A stretch of DNA of 41,382 bases, taken from NCBI GenBank assembly GCA_003153575.1, contig PLZW01000014.1, positions 1,755 to 43,136 on the forward strand, in the 5' to 3' direction. The notes beneath the pieces are model-generated. The model made no database searches and was not told the origin of the DNA. It worked only from the letters and a program-made list of their open reading frames with translations. Position numbers and translations under genes: made by a program. The stretch is from Acidimicrobiaceae bacterium (GTDB taxonomy: Bacteria; Actinomycetota; Acidimicrobiia; Acidimicrobiales; RAAP-2). Of the stretch, positions 39,854-41,382 are shown piece by piece (position 1 is the first letter of the stretch; each line of letters starts with the position of its first letter).

Positions 39854-41382
39854 CAGCTCCGCGTCGTCAAATACTATTCCCCTGCCCTGGCAGACCTCGC
39901 AGGTGGTGGACATCGACTCGATCAGGCCCTCGGAGACCCGCTTCCGGGTCATCTCGACCAGTCCCAGCTCAGAGATGTCGAACACCTGGGTCCGGGTCTT
40001 GTCCCTGGCCAGGGCGGTGCGCAGGGCGGACCCGACCTTGTCGCGGTTCTCGCGGATCTCCATGTCGATGAAGTCGATCACGATGATCCCGCCGATGTCG
40101 CGCAGCCGGAGCTGGCGCGCCACCTCGTCGGCCGCCTCCAGATTGTTGCGGTAGACGGTCTCCTCCAGGTTGGTGGTGCCGACGTTCTTCCCGGTGTTCA
40201 CGTCGATCACGGTGAGCGCCTCGGTCCGGTCGATGACCAGCGATCCCCCCGACGGCAGATAGACCTTGCGGTCGAGCGCCTTGTGGAGTTGCTCGTGGAC
40301 GTGGAACCGCTCGAAGATGGGCAGGGGCTCGACGTCCGGATCGAAGAACTCGACCCGGTCGGCCAGCTCGGGGTTGACGGCCCCGACGTAGTCCCGGACC
40401 TGCTCGTAGAGGGCCCGGTCGTCGATGACCACGGCCCGGTACTCCCGGTTCAGCTCCTCGCGGATGACCCGCACGGCGATGGCGGGCTCACGGTAGAGCA
40501 GAGCGGGGCCCTGGCCCTTCAACGCGGCCGCGGCGATGGCGTCCCACTGCTCGACCAGGCGGTCGATGTCGTGTTCGAGCTCCTCGGCGCTGGCCCCGGC
40601 CGCCGCGGTGCGGACGATGAGCCCGTGGCCCGCGGGGCGCACGGCGTCCACGATCCGGCGGAGCCGCTTGCGCTCGGCGTCGTCCAGCCGCTTGGAGATG
40701 CCGTAGGCCGTTGAATTGGGCACCAGGACCACGAACCGGCCCGGGAGGGAGACCTCCTGGGTGAGGCGGGCGCCCTTGGCCCCGATCGGGTTCTTGGTGA
40801 CCTGGCACAGGATGGTCTGGCCGGGCTTGAGCAGCTGCTCGATGCGCGGCTGGCCCGATCCCTTGGGCGACTCCACGTCGTCGGTGTCGTAGCGGACGTC
40901 GCCGTGGTAGAGCACGGCGTTCTTCGGCGTCCCGATGTCGATGAAGGCGGCCTCCATGCCGGGTAGCACGTTCTGGACCCGTCCCCGGTAGATGTTGCCG
41001 TCGATCTGGGTGGCGTCGTCCGACGCCCGGGAGATGTAGTGCTCGACCAGGGTGCGGCCCTCGAGCAGGGCGATCTGGGTCATCTCGGGCCGCACGTGGA
41101 CGCAGATCTGGTACCGGCCGACGGCCTTGCCCCGTCGCTCACGGCCCCCCCGGCGACCCTCGCCCTTGGATGCGGGCACGGCGCTGCGGGACGGGCCGCT
41201 ACCCGACCGTCCGGCCTCGGCCTCGACCGGCGTCGGCTTGGCGCCGGACTGGCCCCCTCCCCCACCCCCGGAACGGGAGCCGCCGCCGGAGCGCTGCCGG
41301 CCACGCCCCCCACCGGAACGCGACGGCGCCGCCGGTGTGGCGGACGCGCCCCCGGCGGCAGCCGGGCGGGTGTCGCCGATGG
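39851..41382 (-). CDS. rng: Ribonuclease E/G, N-terminus beyond the window
   Basis: At least 510 residues; endoribonuclease for mRNA decay and rRNA processing. The first 67 residues seen are Gly/Ser/Arg-rich and disordered, and the frame is open to the window edge, so the true start is unknown; the GTG at 41179 is only an internal candidate. Then an S1 domain (GNIYRGRVQNVLPGMEAAFI), the DNase I-like catalytic part with the magnesium aspartates in VIDVNTGKN and IDFIDM, and the Zn-link TTCEVCQGRG near the C-terminus. It heads the rplU-rpmA string, as in many bacteria. Confidence 0.95.
   Translation of the reverse strand, partial: IGDTRPAAAGGASATPAAPSRSGGGRGRQRSGGGSRSGGGGGGQSGAKPTPVEAEAGRSGSGPSRSAVPASKGEGRRGGRERRGKAVGRYQICVHVRPEMTQIALLEGRTLVEHYISRASDDATQIDGNIYRGRVQNVLPGMEAAFIDIGTPKNAVLYHGDVRYDTDDVESPKGSGQPRIEQLLKPGQTILCQVTKNPIGAKGARLTQEVSLPGRFVVLVPNSTAYGISKRLDDAERKRLRRIVDAVRPAGHGLIVRTAAAGASAEELEHDIDRLVEQWDAIAAAALKGQGPALLYREPAIAVRVIREELNREYRAVVIDDRALYEQVRDYVGAVNPELADRVEFFDPDVEPLPIFERFHVHEQLHKALDRKVYLPSGGSLVIDRTEALTVIDVNTGKNVGTTNLEETVYRNNLEAADEVARQLRLRDIGGIIVIDFIDMEIRENRDKVGSALRTALARDKTRTQVFDISELGLVEMTRKRVSEGLIESMSTTCEVCQGRGIVFDDAEL

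Overview
The window is high-GC actinobacterial DNA. I infer an acidimicrobial lineage (class Acidimicrobiia). The signs are an FtsY/SecG-free core order rpsB-tsf-pyrH-frr-cdsA-dxr-rseP-ispG, a WhiG-type sigma factor, an MtrAB-like pair followed by a GerMN lipoprotein, an F420-type luciferase-like oxidoreductase, and a secreted protein built of 'GYWLVASDGG' repeats. No rRNA, tRNA, CRISPR array, transposase or insertion sequence was seen. Both window ends cut genes (nusA at the left, an RNase E/G gene at the right).

Layout. (1) 1-15,022, minus strand, read from right to left: xerC-whiG; rpsB-tsf-pyrH-frr-cdsA-dxr-rseP-ispG (translation, UMP kinase, phospholipid precursor, MEP isoprenoid steps, site-2 protease); a zeta-like toxin with a ParD-like antitoxin; proS; then a leader with its own promoter and intrinsic terminator before rimP-nusA. 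(2) 15,271-19,832, plus strand: an orphan Tat-lipoprotein substrate-binding protein, then an MtrA/MtrB-like two-component pair and a GerMN lipoprotein. (3) 19,866-22,200, minus strand: LLM oxidoreductase-nadD-small membrane protein-rsfS, divergent from aroG (22,238-23,608, plus). (4) 23,800-31,047, an accessory cell-surface block: repeat-propeller/GH25-like secreted protein, phosphodiester-glycosidase-like protein, variant amidase, multi-pass membrane protein, a relic of an alpha/beta hydrolase and a CSLREA beta-helix protein. (5) 31,280-41,382, minus strand: rng-rplU-rpmA-phosphatase-obgE-proB-proA-moxR-coxE-histidine phosphatase, a chain with many 1-4 bp overlaps.

The most notable non-genic signals are these. 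A -10-like hexamer (TACGNT, TAGGNT or close) sits exactly 6 nt before the start codon of seven genes or more, which suggests widespread leaderless transcription and settles several starts. An 80-bp imperfect direct repeat, one copy of which is the 3' end of the histidine phosphatase gene, flanks the 5.8-kb surface island. A 65-bp promoter-plus-N-terminus duplication drives both the glycosidase-like gene and a 12-codon leader ORF that overlaps the amidase start. A three-half-site palindromic operator sits over the toxin-antitoxin promoter.

Working together: the left and right blocks supply ribosome assembly and translation factors (RimP, L21, L27, S2, EF-Ts, RRF, RsfS, ObgE, RNase E/G), proline synthesis (ProB, ProA) and its charging (ProS). 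The central blocks concern envelope sensing and the cell surface.
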